Below, one piece after another: positions 14,940 to 27,000 of a stretch of DNA of 64,000 nucleotides. Source of the DNA: Clavelina lepadiformis (taxonomy: Eukaryota > Chordata > Ascidiacea > Aplousobranchia > Clavelinidae); contig NC_135242.1 in assembly GCF_947623445.1 (NCBI RefSeq), positions 9,486,001-9,550,000 of the forward strand. The letters run 5' to 3'. A model generated the notes under the pieces. That model was not told where the DNA came from, did no database searches, and saw only the letters and a program-made list of their open reading frames with translations. The stretch's first letter is position 1. Each line of letters starts with the position of its first letter. The translations under genes were made by a program, and so were the position numbers.

Positions 14940-15779
14940 TACGGTAAAGCGTTGTAGACTCGTGATATTCTTTTGTATATTTTGTTAAACATACGAACTT
15001 GACTATTTTGTGGATTTTGTTTGCCATCTTGCATCTTTTAGCCAATGGGCTTTGACAGTTTTTCCTGTTCCTTCGAGAGTATTTTCGTTATTGTGCTATA
15101 CAGGGCTAATACCATCTACTTGGGACCGAAAATAGGGGGGATGACTGGAAACAAAATAGAATATTTCTAACAATATAAAACATCATATTAGACTATTAGA
15201 GCAATATCTTGATCGATAATGTCAAGCTGACGTGGGTTATAAAGCATTTACTTGTGACACATTCGCAGCATATCTTTCTTTTATGATATCACAAAATGTT
15301 TGCGGCAAAACACTGCATGTGCTATTTTAATAACCTACTGTATTATATCATCCGCCTGACAAAGAGTAGAGGACTATATGTTGCGTTTCTACAGGTTGGT
15401 GCAAACAACCGTTTCGCAAGTGAATTGAACAAACGAATGTGCGATTAGATTTTCTATTACTTGAAGACGAGTATGATATCCATATTCTGCACATCTGTGC
15501 CTAATATGACGTATAAAACGCTTTGTTGTGAATCCAGAATAAAACAAACTTTGATGAAGTGTATATGCAGTGTGGTGATTCAATAGATACCCTATAAAAC
15601 ACTAGATTGCTCTTCCTATTGTTGTCGACCAATCAAAAATGAAGCCAATTGAAGAGATTTGGCGACAACGGCAAGGGACCCAAACTGGGCTCTGAACACG
15701 ATTTTATAAGGCTTTTAAGCTGTTAAGTCCAACCTTAAATTGTGAGATTTCTTCATCAATTTTGTAATCTATATAAAAC
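14940..15779. other. Gene-poor stretch, no feature recognised
   Basis: AT-rich DNA with only short frames lacking homology. No repeat or RNA gene was recognised. Confidence 0.5.
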
Positions 15780-15941
15780 ATGGATAAAAGGGGAACTCAA
15801 TGCTGTGCTTACAGTTGCGGAAAAAGGAAAAAGAGAGAATAGCGCTACAGTAAGCGATAAGTTAATGGAAAGAAGTGCCAGTGAAGAGAGTTCGGATGAT
15901 GAGACAAGAAAGAAGATTTGCCATCCAAGAACCTTTCATGC
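15780..15941 (+). pseudogene. THAP-like zinc-finger first exon with a frame break
   Basis: From an ATG at 15780 the frame reads MDKRGTQCCAYSCGKRKK, which has the Cys-x3-Cys start of a THAP (C2CH) DNA-binding domain, then stops at a TAG. One reading-frame step away the sequence continues as a Ser/Glu-rich linker (SEESSDDETRKKICHPRTFH), ending at a strong donor GC|GTAAGTAT. RTFH just before the splice fits the FHxFP motif of THAP domains. The frame changes near two A-runs (GGAAAAAGGAAAAAG), so this is either a real lesion or a homopolymer sequencing error. No downstream THAP exon was found, so the locus may be decayed. Identification rests on motif spacing only. Confidence 0.35.
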
Positions 15942-18356
15942 GTAAGTATTTTTTTGCATAATAATGATTGATTACCTACAACTAATGTTTTTCTTGGTTT
16001 AACGTTAATACCGACACGGCGTTCGGTACCGTATGTAAACTGTAGCGTAGCCTACTGGCACTGACATAAAGTACTGTAACTGAAAGCCCTTTTCTCATTG
16101 CTTAAGGTGTTAAATATGCTATTTATGTCTATGTGTATACGGTCTATAGTCTAACTATATCTCTTATTCGACTACAGGTTAGTTGCTTAAAACTGAGTTG
16201 CAAAGAGCAATAGTGTAGTAGTACCGGCGGGTGTTTTTGTGCAACAGGAATTATTAATTAATCGTGTCTTTGCACCAGTCGTTCAATTTAATGAGCTGTA
16301 AGTTCTGACCATCTCATTAACATTGCAGCTGTTGTTCATTTGCATGGCGTTCAACCAATAACTTACCTCAGCTGAAAGTGCACCCGAACAATCTCTGTTT
16401 TATAGGATATCTATGGGTGAATCAGACATCACAAGTTTAGGATAGTGCACAATCAAACAATCACTTTTATAATATAGCCTACGGTACATGATCATATTTA
16501 TGTACTGGAAAAAGTAGTGTTGCACACAAAGTCTTATATTTTAGCATTGGAAACGGAAAACTTTTCGTCTTTTCTTTTATACAGTACACAGTAATTTCAC
16601 TACCTGCAATTTCCCGATACAGTCTTAGAAACAGACGTAGATTTCTCTCACCGCTTTTATCCATACCTTTTTTTGGAACAAATAATAAAATAAAGCACTT
16701 GGATATTTTTAGTACTTATACGCTACCTTAATGGGATTTTTGATTAAGAAATCTTTACAAAAAACAACCCAGAATTTCTGAAGATATAAAGGAATTACAG
16801 TAGTCTACACGCTTATATCTGGACTAGATACTAGAGATAAACTTATCCGAATATCGAATCAGTATTTCAATTAGGCTTATACTTGACTATCAAGCTATCC
16901 TGATGATACTATTATGCATAATTATTATATATGCCTGTCACCAAACTAATTTTGACCTCAACAAAATGGGTTCTAGTGCAGAAATGCACATTACACAAAC
17001 AAACAACGTCATGATGTAAACGGGCAAAGTGTTTATGTAGCTACGTAATAATCCTAACCTAATCTTAACCCTGAATAACCGATTTCAACCTTTGCGCAGC
17101 ATCGTTACTAACTGCGCTGTGATAATTAATCTATGTCTACTTTCAGTTAAATGGTCACCCACACTTCCTAACAGAAGTAACGCCTTTCTCTCGTGGAGGC
17201 TCGCAAAGTTTAGGCTTCATGCCAAATGTTGCCAATGCTTTTTGCTACATCAGCAAGCGTTCTCTTCGCGACGGGTTCGTCATAGTTTATTAAAGAGATT
17301 TTTGTCTTTGTCGATGTCACCTTCTACTTGGTTTTAATTAGCCCATGATCTCGTCTCGTTGGCTCGCTTGGTTGTTAGTTGGTCTTAGTGTTTTCCCAAT
17401 ATCACTTGTTTTCTTTGAAAAGTATGGCGTGTTGAAGAACAGAAACAAATATATTGCAATTACACTCTACGGAAATATGATACATTTATGCCATTATAAA
17501 CGATACCAATCAGTTAATTACCAAGTGGTTCCTTAAAGTTAAATTTCACACCAAGTTTAAAGTTTGCATGAAATCAGGTATCGTAATATTTGAGAACGAA
17601 TTGTGTGACATGAACAAATTGTTAGAACAAGATGAGAATTTACCATGTAAGTCATAGTGACCATTTCAACGTTGTAAAAGTTCGTCCTGTAATTAGCTAT
17701 GCTCCTCTGCTGACAAACGTTTTGTGACAATGACAAAACGGCCTTTAGGCTGCTTAAACGTTATCCCAATTGTGTGTTTTGGTTGTCGCGTTTATTCACG
17801 CAGCGAAAGATCTCCAATGCATGTTCACTAGTTACCGTAAAACCATATGCGCACGGCATGTTTATTTTACTAATCTTTCTTTTGCAAAATGGCATTACTA
17901 TTGCATTTGCATTTGGTGGCGTATGTTTAACATTTGCGCTAACACCATGCAAAGTTATCATGCGAAGTTTGCCATCAAGGGAAAAAGATGAACTTTTGTA
18001 CGCGTATCCATCATGTGTCCATTATTTGTTGGCAGTGGGCCCAGTTCGCAGGTCAATTATAATGCGAACGGAGAAATAGTATCATGAATAAGATAGCAAC
18101 CATTAACAATATAAACGTGGGGGAAAATACGTTTCGTCGATAGGTTTGTTTTGTCCGTTTTACCTTGCGTTTAATGATGCTGAAATTTGGCACCGATAAA
18201 AAAGCTTTATGTATAGTCTGTTTAATCTCACTGTACTCACATTACAAAAGTTAACTGACTCGCATGTGAAATCAGTGGTCTTCCTGGCAGGGACCTAGTT
18301 TGCTAGAAAACTTTCGGTGGAGACAAACTTCGTGTGATATGCATTGGAAGTCAGAG
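15942..18356. other. Gene-poor stretch, no gene recognised
   Basis: Contains several frames of 60-100 codons with no family resemblance and no consistent splice context, including hydrophobic frames near 17345 and 17774. No mobile-element ends were identified. Confidence 0.45.
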
Positions 18357-18840
18357 GTGAACAGTACCGAATTCCTGTACCGCGGTACTTTATCAGGACC
18401 GATACCGTGAGTAATTTCGGAAAAAAGTACCAAATCTCTGTTCCAAATTACTTTTTCCAGGAAATTTGAATCAGTCCCGGTACTTTTAAAGTGATTACTT
18501 CAAAGTTTTAACAGGTATGTTTTTCTAAAGTTCATTTTAAGTAAAACTTATTGCCAGGTTTTAGCGTTTGTTGTTCTTTTTTATTTTGCAAATGTCTAAT
18601 AAAATCGCAAGAAGTAAGTTAACATATATTTTGACCTGGAGTAACTTGTAACTGAGCCTTAATATAGGGGTAAAAAATGAACTTGTAGTAGGATCCGTTA
18701 TACAAAAAGTACCGACAAAGTACCGATTTACATTTTTGAAATAATGCCAACTATCGGTACCATCGGTACAATGTTTGCCAAATACGGGTACCGTTAGTCC
18801 GTTACCGACGGTACTTTCAAAGTCCTGACTACCCACCTAA
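18357..18840 (+). mobile_element. GTACC-rich MITE, copy 2 (approximate ends)
   Basis: Begins near CAGAGGTGAACAGTACCG and ends near GACTACCCACCT, with many GTACC/GGTACT motifs between (for example GTACCGCGGTACTT). Its right end matches the left part of the SRP54-intron copy at 145-560 in inverted orientation. No coding capacity. Ends are approximate. Confidence 0.5.
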
Positions 18841-19114
18841 GTTGATTTTTACAGAAGGCAGTTCCGATTATGGGATACAATCATAGTAAAACGGGTAGTT
18901 AGTTAAAGTAATAAAATTTAATATGAAATGAAACAAAATTGTCTATTAGACATTTGTACTACAGTGGTCATCGTTTATAAACCACCTAGGGACCGGAATT
19001 CTTTTACACTCAATGACCGTGTCCATTTATCTTATTTGTTCTTCTACTTTTAGGTCCTCTCTTATTTTAAAAGTTGGGGGCATTATCCTCCCTTTTTCGA
19101 ATGTGGCGGTCATG

Positions 19115-19700
19115 CAGAGGCGGATTAGCAAACTAAAACAGCCCGGGATTTTTACAAGTAGAGCGACCCAGGAAAGGCCCTGTAGAGCGCAATGTGGATC
19201 CGGAACAGAAAGTAAATTCGGTTTAAACGTTATAAAAATTAACGTAGTTTAAATAAAAAATTGATGAAATAAGAGCGTTTTTGACTTCATTTGTAGCCAA
19301 TTGACTACACATAAATATAAAATCAACAGGTTTTACAGGGAAACTTTCACAACTCAAATTTTAAAGTTTTTATTCTTTATACACTTCGAAATGATAATTT
19401 ATATGTAAACCCAAACACAATTTGAGGGGCCTTATCTTGCCCACATGGGCGCAACCAAATGTTCAGTTACAGCTAATAATATTATCGATAAAGGCACAAA
19501 CGTTCGTATTACTGGTACACTACCTTTTAAGTTTCGTGTTATTACTACATACTTCCTTTAAGGAATTAAGAGTAACAATGAATGTAATTTACTAATAATT
19601 CAGGCCCCATTAAAAGTCGTAGGCTCAAGCCAATTGGCCCGCGTGACACCTCTCATACACTGGCCTCCTCCCGAACTACCGGTGGGCTAATCCACCCCTG
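19115..19700. mobile_element. hAT-like MITE (CAGAGGCGGATTAGC ends)
   Basis: Terminal inverted repeats CAGAGGCGGATTAGC (left) and GCTAATCCACCCCTG (right; read inward CAGGGGTGGATTAGC), matching at 13 of 15 bases. Flanking octamers CGGTCATG and GAGACATG share only five bases, consistent with an old insertion. No transposase frame. Confidence 0.65.
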
Positions 19701-22700
19701 GAGACATGTCCCCCCTCCCGTCTTCCCTGATCAGAGGTCCTTGCTTCCTTTTGAATGAGTAGCATTATTATTTGCTTTTAGGGGGATTCCCTTTATGAAA
19801 CCTCATCCATGCAACAAGTTAATTTTGTCTATCTTTAACTATGTTATCTTTAACTCTCTTTAACCGACTATCTTTAACTATGGGCTGCGTGACCTACTTT
19901 CGGTGAATTAATCACTTTCAAATAGTGACAAATAATAATCAAATAGTGAGTGTCTTATCAAAAATGGTAAATAGGTGTTCTCTCAGAACAAAGCCTCTTA
20001 TAACAGGCCAGGCTCAGCACAAGGCGTCTTATAATTCAAGTGGCAAAATCATGTTGAAGAGCTTTTTGAAATAATGTTAAAAACTGTGACTTTCTATATA
20101 AAATTTGATAATATACAAATAAAAAAATAATGATGATGTTATACTATGGTCTAGTTTATAGTGTCTTATAGTACAATGTGGTATAATAGAATGGGAATCT
20201 GCACCAGACAATATTTTAAAACATTTAAATATATTACACAAAGAAATAGTAAAACTAATTACCTTATCTATAAAGATACCAAATTAAAAACTCTTCCATT
20301 CAAAGTGATATCCTAAATCTATCTATTACAGACAGGTAAATGCATAACTGCTATACCAATTCTCTTTCCCATTTATTTCCCAGATGTCGATGTTAAGAAA
20401 TTACAATGATGAGTGCACACTACTAATTGCTAAAACACTTTCTTTCTGTATAGGTTGTAACTTCCGAACTTTCATAGTTAAATGAGATGAAGTAACATTT
20501 TCAAACCTGTGGTCTTGTCACCATTAGCCACGTCCGCGAGTGCCCTTGTATGGAAAGTTTGCATATTAGCACAGGAATATTTACACCAAAAAAATTAGGG
20601 CCTATACTTTAGGATACCCACGCCAATATTAAAATTCTAATTATTTTCTGCCTCAATTAACTTCTATTTTGATAAATGAAGGCGATTGTAAGGCCGTTGG
20701 CTTCCCCCTGATTATCTGTGCCACTGTCAAGTTACAAAGTCTGTCAAAAGATGATCAACAAATGGAAATTTAACTGCACTTGCAATCTTTGTATGTGTGT
20801 TTCTTGTGACACAATTTTATGACGTCACCCCAGGAAGGCCAAAGCTGATATTTATGCCAATGCAATAACAATACTTGTTCCTTTGCAACAAAGGTCTCAT
20901 ACAGGCAAATGACCTGTCTTAGTCACCATGAAATTATGGGCTGAAGTTTCTTTGGATTTCATATTTTATTTTATTTCCATAATTTGAAAACAGAAAAAGA
21001 TAAATTGTATACGGTATTTGAAAGAAGTATGATCCCAGATAGTGAGATATCAAATGTAGATGTTTACACATGATTTATATTTTACTATCCAAATTTTCAC
21101 ACCTAAACCTTCCCTTATGCTCCTGTTTAGTATATTTATTTATCTACATTTTAACTCTTTATATGTCTGTGGACATTAAGTTGTGGTGCTGCACACACAA
21201 GATCCCATCAAAAAATGCCATAGTATCCAGACTAGGTTTATGCTTTTTCAACATTTGCTTTGCAACAAAGGACTAACTTACAATGTTCACATAAAGTATC
21301 TACCATTTATTTATTTTATTTACAGAATATTTTGTGAGAGATTACTTAAACTGTGTAAATTACTTAAACAGTCGTAATATATATAATTGGTATTTTTTTA
21401 CGATTTTAATGTTTTAATTTACATCAATTCTTGATTTTCATTTAGTTATTATAAATATTTTAGTAGACTATTTAATGCTACAAAACTGTTGCCAACAAAT
21501 CCAAGCGTCATGCAGCTTTTTAAAATTTGGAAGCAAAATGTAAAATATATAACCATACTGAAAAGATATGTTACAACCCTCCATGCATCTTCAGGTATGA
21601 TATGATATATAGTATGCCATTTGAATTTTTACATGCCTCGTATTTACAGGAGCAATAAAGCATGTTTTCTTAATCATATTATTTTTTTATCAGCCTAATT
21701 GTGATCAGTTGTAAAATATAGTAGCAAAATGCAGAAATGTTAACTGCAAACCAACTAAACCAAATGCTTAAATTAATAAATGTAGGTAATGCAGTAGAAT
21801 GTGCTTAATGTGACTGACCATGTTGGCGTTGGGATCTGATCATATTTTTTACTTTTTTAATCTTCCTTGGTTGTAACCAGAAAGGATCAACTCAGTTAGC
21901 AACAACATGATTAAAAAATCAAATTTACCATTTAATTCAAGTAACATTTGGTTAGTTTTGAGCAGAGCTGGTTACGAGCGTGCTCATTTTTCGCGAACGA
22001 TCGAAGTATCAATGCTATTCTGTCAAAATGCTGCACGCTCACATATTCTTATCTTTTACTTCTGCTTATTTGCATGGCGCAAAAGATGCTGTGATAGCGC
22101 TGTATAGTTGATAAATGAAAAATTTTTGACTGCTTTAGAACTAATTTTTGCCTGATGATGCTATAAGAAGGTAAAATAATGACCTGATTTTTTTGCCGTA
22201 GCTTAGGTAAGCTAAGTCGCTCTTTGCTGATTGGCCAAGTCAGTTATTGTTAGTCATATATGACATACGCTGCGTACTTCCTTCCTTCTATAAGCACTGC
22301 AAAAAAGTATCCTACCTTACAAAAGTAGCCCTGCGATGGAAAAACATGGTGATTAACTAATGCATCAAGTACATAATGCCAGAAAAATTATTTGAATAAA
22401 CGTTTTCAACGTAGATGATTCACTACTGCCTCAGTAGTGAATCACCACCAATGAGAATTGAATGGTGACACTTATGAAACCAAACAATCATGTCAAAATG
22501 CAACAACACAATGCTCCATTGCAAGAAAAAATACGAAGGATATTGAAAAAAGTGTTCTTTACACTTTAGTGTTTTTCCATTTGTTTTGCATTCACCTAAT
22601 TTCACTCTATATATATGTCACAAATAATTCGTAAGCACCACAATATCACTCACCCATTAGATTAATGCAACAGGAAAGTTGTAACGTAGATGCTTTTTAA

Positions 22701-23226
22701 GTCTAACATGTCAAAACAAAACATTAAAAAACACATGGAGAATAATTGCAAAAAACAGCTCATGTATATTCAAAATGACAATAAACTGTATAAGTCATTC
22801 ATATTGTCAGTAAAAATTCTCTATACTTCGCAGAAGTACTAAATTAACTTATAAGATAGGTATCATAGTTATAATACGTAAACTAATCGTAATTATTTAG
22901 GGATTTTTCTATGCTTTTTGCAATTTATGCATTCTCTATGCATTTTTATAATTTGAAAAAATAGAACTATAATTTATTTTCCAAAATAGTGCCATTGTTT
23001 TTACGGTAACTAATTTTTCTTTATTGTTATCATTCAAAGTGTGTGATAAACAGTAATAATTACATGCAGATTACATTACTAATTACATTATCATACATAT
23101 GTAAAGTTAATTGTTTCACAAGTTTTACTTTTTAGAGTCCTCTTTTTATGTAAAGACTAATTTATGCAAACCTTATGATAGTTACGCTCTGCTTATGTTG
23201 TTTTTTAAAGATATATGTATATTACT
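19701..23226. other. Gene-poor stretch upstream of MTPAP
   Basis: The missing first exon(s) and promoter of MTPAP should lie here or inside the hAT-bearing stretch that follows, but I could not identify them. Otherwise the stretch is AT-rich DNA with short unsupported frames, TATCTTTAAC-type simple repeats near 19840 and one perfect short hairpin at 22417. Confidence 0.4.
22417..22443. repeat. Perfect 12-bp-stem hairpin
   Basis: GATTCACTACTG, then CCT, then CAGTAGTGAATC: a perfect 12-bp stem with a 3-base loop. It has no following T-run and no known role. It may be a transposon footprint or remnant. Confidence 0.5.
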
Positions 23227-23234
23227 CTCTAGAC

Positions 23235-23940
23235 CAGGGGTGTCAAACTCAATCGCACCAAGGGCCAAAACGCAAAACTTATTTAACGCCGCGGGCCGTA
23301 AGGATAAAAATTGATTGAACGTTTCCTGACACCAATACATGAATTGGAACAGCCAGCGAAACAACACTAAATTTTTGATTATTCTTATCTTACATCATTA
23401 TGTTTCATTCATCTCCTTGCAAAAGCATTAAAGAATTAACAGACAATAAAGAAAAAAGCGGGATCACGTCAATTGACCGTGAACAAATTCACCGGCGACA
23501 ATTGGTCGTGGTCAACTGACCGGCAACAAATTGGCCGGCGACACAAATCAAACGCTACGCATTTTATTTTTATTTTTTACGCAAATTAGCATTGTTGTTT
23601 ATTCAAATTATATGATTTAAGTGATAATATGATTTAAGGTCAGTTGGTTCTAGATAAATTTACGTCACGGTCAGTTGTCCCCCGGTCAGTTGTCCTCGGT
23701 GAGTTTGTTCGCGGTCAATTTCCCACGGTTAATTGTCGTGGAACCGAAAAAAGCAGCCCAGACTACAAGCGTTGGAATAAATCGATTTATAATCTTGTTT
23801 CTTGCTTGCAAAAAGTAAGTTGTACTGTACAATGATCTCGCGGGCCGGAAATAGTTCAATGTATAAAATAACATTGCGGGCCAAGTTTTATTGTGAAGCG
23901 GGCCGGATGTGGCCCGCGGGCCGGGAGTTTGACACGTATG
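23235..23940. mobile_element. hAT-type MITE interrupted by a MULE-like element
   Basis: Left end CAGGGGTGTCAAACTC and right end GAGTTTGACACGTATG, with GCGGGCC-rich subterminal sequence (GGCCCGCGGGCCGGGAG). It is flanked by a perfect 8-bp duplication CTCTAGAC (23227-23234 and 23941-23948). Removing the nested element at 23460-23745 leaves about 420 bp, a normal MITE size. It lies just upstream of the first recognised MTPAP exon. Confidence 0.87.
23460..23745. mobile_element. MULE-like element, family B copy 2, nested in a hAT MITE
   Basis: Ends GGGATCACGTCAATTGACCG and, read inward from the right, GGTTCCACGACAATTAACCG. Subterminal units such as TTGACCGTGAACAAATTCAC and GGTCAGTTGTCC repeat. 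A perfect 9-bp duplication GAAAAAAGC lies at 23451-23459 and 23746-23754. End sequences and unit sequences match the copy at 14267-14930. At 286 bp it is mostly terminal array, with no coding capacity. It inserted into an already integrated hAT element, so it is the younger of the two. Confidence 0.87.
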
Positions 23941-24041
23941 CTCTAGACACTTTATATTGTACAACCTTAAAAATACAACTAAAATTTCAATCTGAAATTA
24001 CTGTAATGATATCACACTTATTTCTGCTTTATATCAATCAG

Positions 24042-27000
24042 CGGGTCCTGTCACTATTGATCCACTAGAAGTATTGACAAACAGCAACTTCTCATATCAA
24101 GATCTTTTTTTCACACTGCATCATCAAGCACAGAAGAGCATGTTTCTCCATGTAGATGTGGACCCTGCCACTGATCAGCAATGTCTTGCAGATGCATTGC
24201 ATCCATTTTGTTCAAAAATGGGCAATGTTTTATATTTAAAACCAGTATCAAATTCGGTATTTACTTCCACCAACATTTAATGCTGTAGAAGAAAATTATA
24301 CTACAAGTCAGTTTAATAGATTATATTGGGGATAAATTTTGTGTCTCTCATTTGCAGCTGAATTATTTTCTGGTTGAATTTTCAACTGCTGAAGGTGTTT
24401 TAAATTTATCCAACGCTTGTACTGAGGGGTCTTTAAATCTGCATATGGCTAAATTATCACCCTCGGGAATGAAACAAAACCTTATCAAGAAAAAGGGGGT
24501 GCTATCAAACAGCAACAGAAAAATTAGCTTGCAGCAGAAATTGCGGGATGCGGCCACGGTATGTAAACACACAGTTATTATGTTGGTTCCATAGTACCAG
24601 TACTGGTAGTGCTAATTGGCTAGGGCAAAATTCATATTACTGGTCAAGGTAAATCCTAAAACTTGTAAGTAATGTAAGTCTCTAAAAAGTTAATTGAGAT
24701 GATGGAAATTTTTTTGCTTTTTTCCGATTTTTTTTAGATGTCAGAGCAGATGAATGTTTACTATGAGAATGCCAGGAGTTCTTCTGATGATGTTAGAAAA
24801 AAGTTATTTTTGCCAACACTACTTCAAGATTTTTTTAATTTTCGTATGAAAACAAAATTTACTGCAGGTCTTTCCTCGACTTAACATAAATATATACAGT
24901 ATATCTTAGAACAGTGCCTTATTCTAACAAGATGTTAAACTTTTAAAGCATTTTTTACATATACATTTTGGCAGTAGTTAACTAACAGATTGGAATTGAC
25001 CTAATACTTGTTGTTAAGTTAATATTCATAACGGACCATTTTTACCAAGGTGTTTGATACAGTTATGTACCTGACATAAGATACCATAAAACCAATTTGA
25101 TTTATACCACATTTTTATTGCTAAATTAACATCACTGTACAACATCAAAAATAATAACTATAAACAATTATGCATGTGTGTTTATATCCGTATAAAATTT
25201 ATCTTTCATATGTATGGTACTACTGTATATAAAATTAAAGCATCTTTTGTAAAAAATCTTTATATTCCTGATATGTTTTCTGTGATTAAGGTCTATCTTG
25301 TGATTATCTTGTTTTATAGTACCATTTGGCACTGTTATGATGGGTTTGGGCACAGAACAGAGTGACATCGATCTTTCACTTACTCGTCTATCACTGGCTA
25401 AGAATTCTAAGCTAAACTCAACAATTACTACTTTACATGACTTACCTACGAAATCTGCTGAAGCATATGTTTCCCTGCATCGAAGTGGCACCCACTCACT
25501 GTTTTCTGCTGCGTGTAAGTTCCTATTTTATGTTCTATGAATTTATTTGCAATACTAGTTTGCCTGAAGATGTAATTCTACCTAACGCAATAACAAAGAA
25601 GTAGTGTGTTTTGCAAACATATTGCTTTGGTGGTTTTGTGGAAAAACGTATGAAAATAAATTGAAATATGCAAGTGTTTTGCTATGATTTCTATGGTTGT
25701 TTTATAAAGAGGACGTTTTTGAAAAAACTTGTACATCAAAGCTTATCATTTTACTGCTGCTGTTGAGGTTGCAAAGATCTCAGTTGTTGAGAGATTTCGT
25801 GGTAAAATCAACAATATAAATTTTGGGGACCTTGGGCATACTGCATAGGTTTTCAATTTATGGGTCACGACCCAAAGTTCCATGTATTATCCGTTGAGTC
25901 ATTTAATCTTTTCGGTGTGACCCATACTTGGTTCGCCTGGCATTTTTTAGATAGCTACTTGGTTTTGTTTTTGATATGGCATGCTTGAAACTGCACATAA
26001 ACGTTTTTTAGTCATAAACCAGCAAAATCATTGTTAAACAATCGATGACATTTTTATTAAGCGTTTGTTATGTCATATTACACGTTATGATGAAACACCA
26101 AAGAAACAATGCATTCAATAAACGTTTTGCTTCAGCACGCTGGAAAGTCGGATATATATGTTGTTATTATGTACAGTACCAACGTTTAATGTTTTGTTTG
26201 CAACATATGATTTTGTGTGATTTAGTGCTGTGGGCACAAGGGGTTGTTTGATTTGTGTGTTTCAAATGTGTCATAAATTTGTCCAGGGTAGGAATCACCG
26301 GATGCTAGCAAAGAAAACCTAGATCAATTTTATCCTTGATGTCTTTTTAACGTGCAGGCGATTTAGCTTTTACTCTGGGACAGCTTTTTTATCCTGTTTA
26401 ATTTTTTTTACTTTGGATTTGTCAAGGACAATGTTGTCTTGTTTTCTATATTAATCATGGGAATTAAGAAATGCCACACCGTTGCCATTGTTAAAAGTAC
26501 AGATTTTGATCATGTTATCATTGCTCAAAGCTTTTGAACTTTGTGGAAAATTTTATTTCAGACCCGAAAATACATTTACAAACACAAACGCAAAAATTGC
26601 TTGCAGATTTGACATCTTTTTGAAACTCATGTCTGGCTGACTTCGATATATATATTGTTCTTTCAACTTCAACTTTGACGTTTTTTGTCTACTTTGTCAT
26701 AAGAATGTTGTGTTGAAGGCCACATCTCAGAACGTTTCTTGTTCTCTCAACTGCTTTTTGACGCAATTCGGGGAGCTGAATCTCTGGTTATGCCACACAC
26801 GCTGAAGTTGTTCTGAAATTCTAATGTTTGTTTTCAGTTTTTAAAACTTCTTTGCTGAGTAGATGAACGAGTGCTCTTCCTTCTACTGTTTAGTCTGGAG
26901 CAGATAGCTTGATATCTATACTTGAACTGCTGTTGTGTTTTTTATTCTTGTTCAAAGAACCTTCGTTTATTTTTTAACGCCAGTAATCTCAGTGTTTATA

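Noticed and set aside
17774-18079. Frame of 101 codons with hydrophobic stretch
   Set aside because: No recognised domain and no splice or promoter context; overlapped by other frames of similar length.
25848-25900. hAT-like left end in the long MTPAP intron
   Set aside because: No matching right end or 8-bp duplication found; kept only as a note on the intron.
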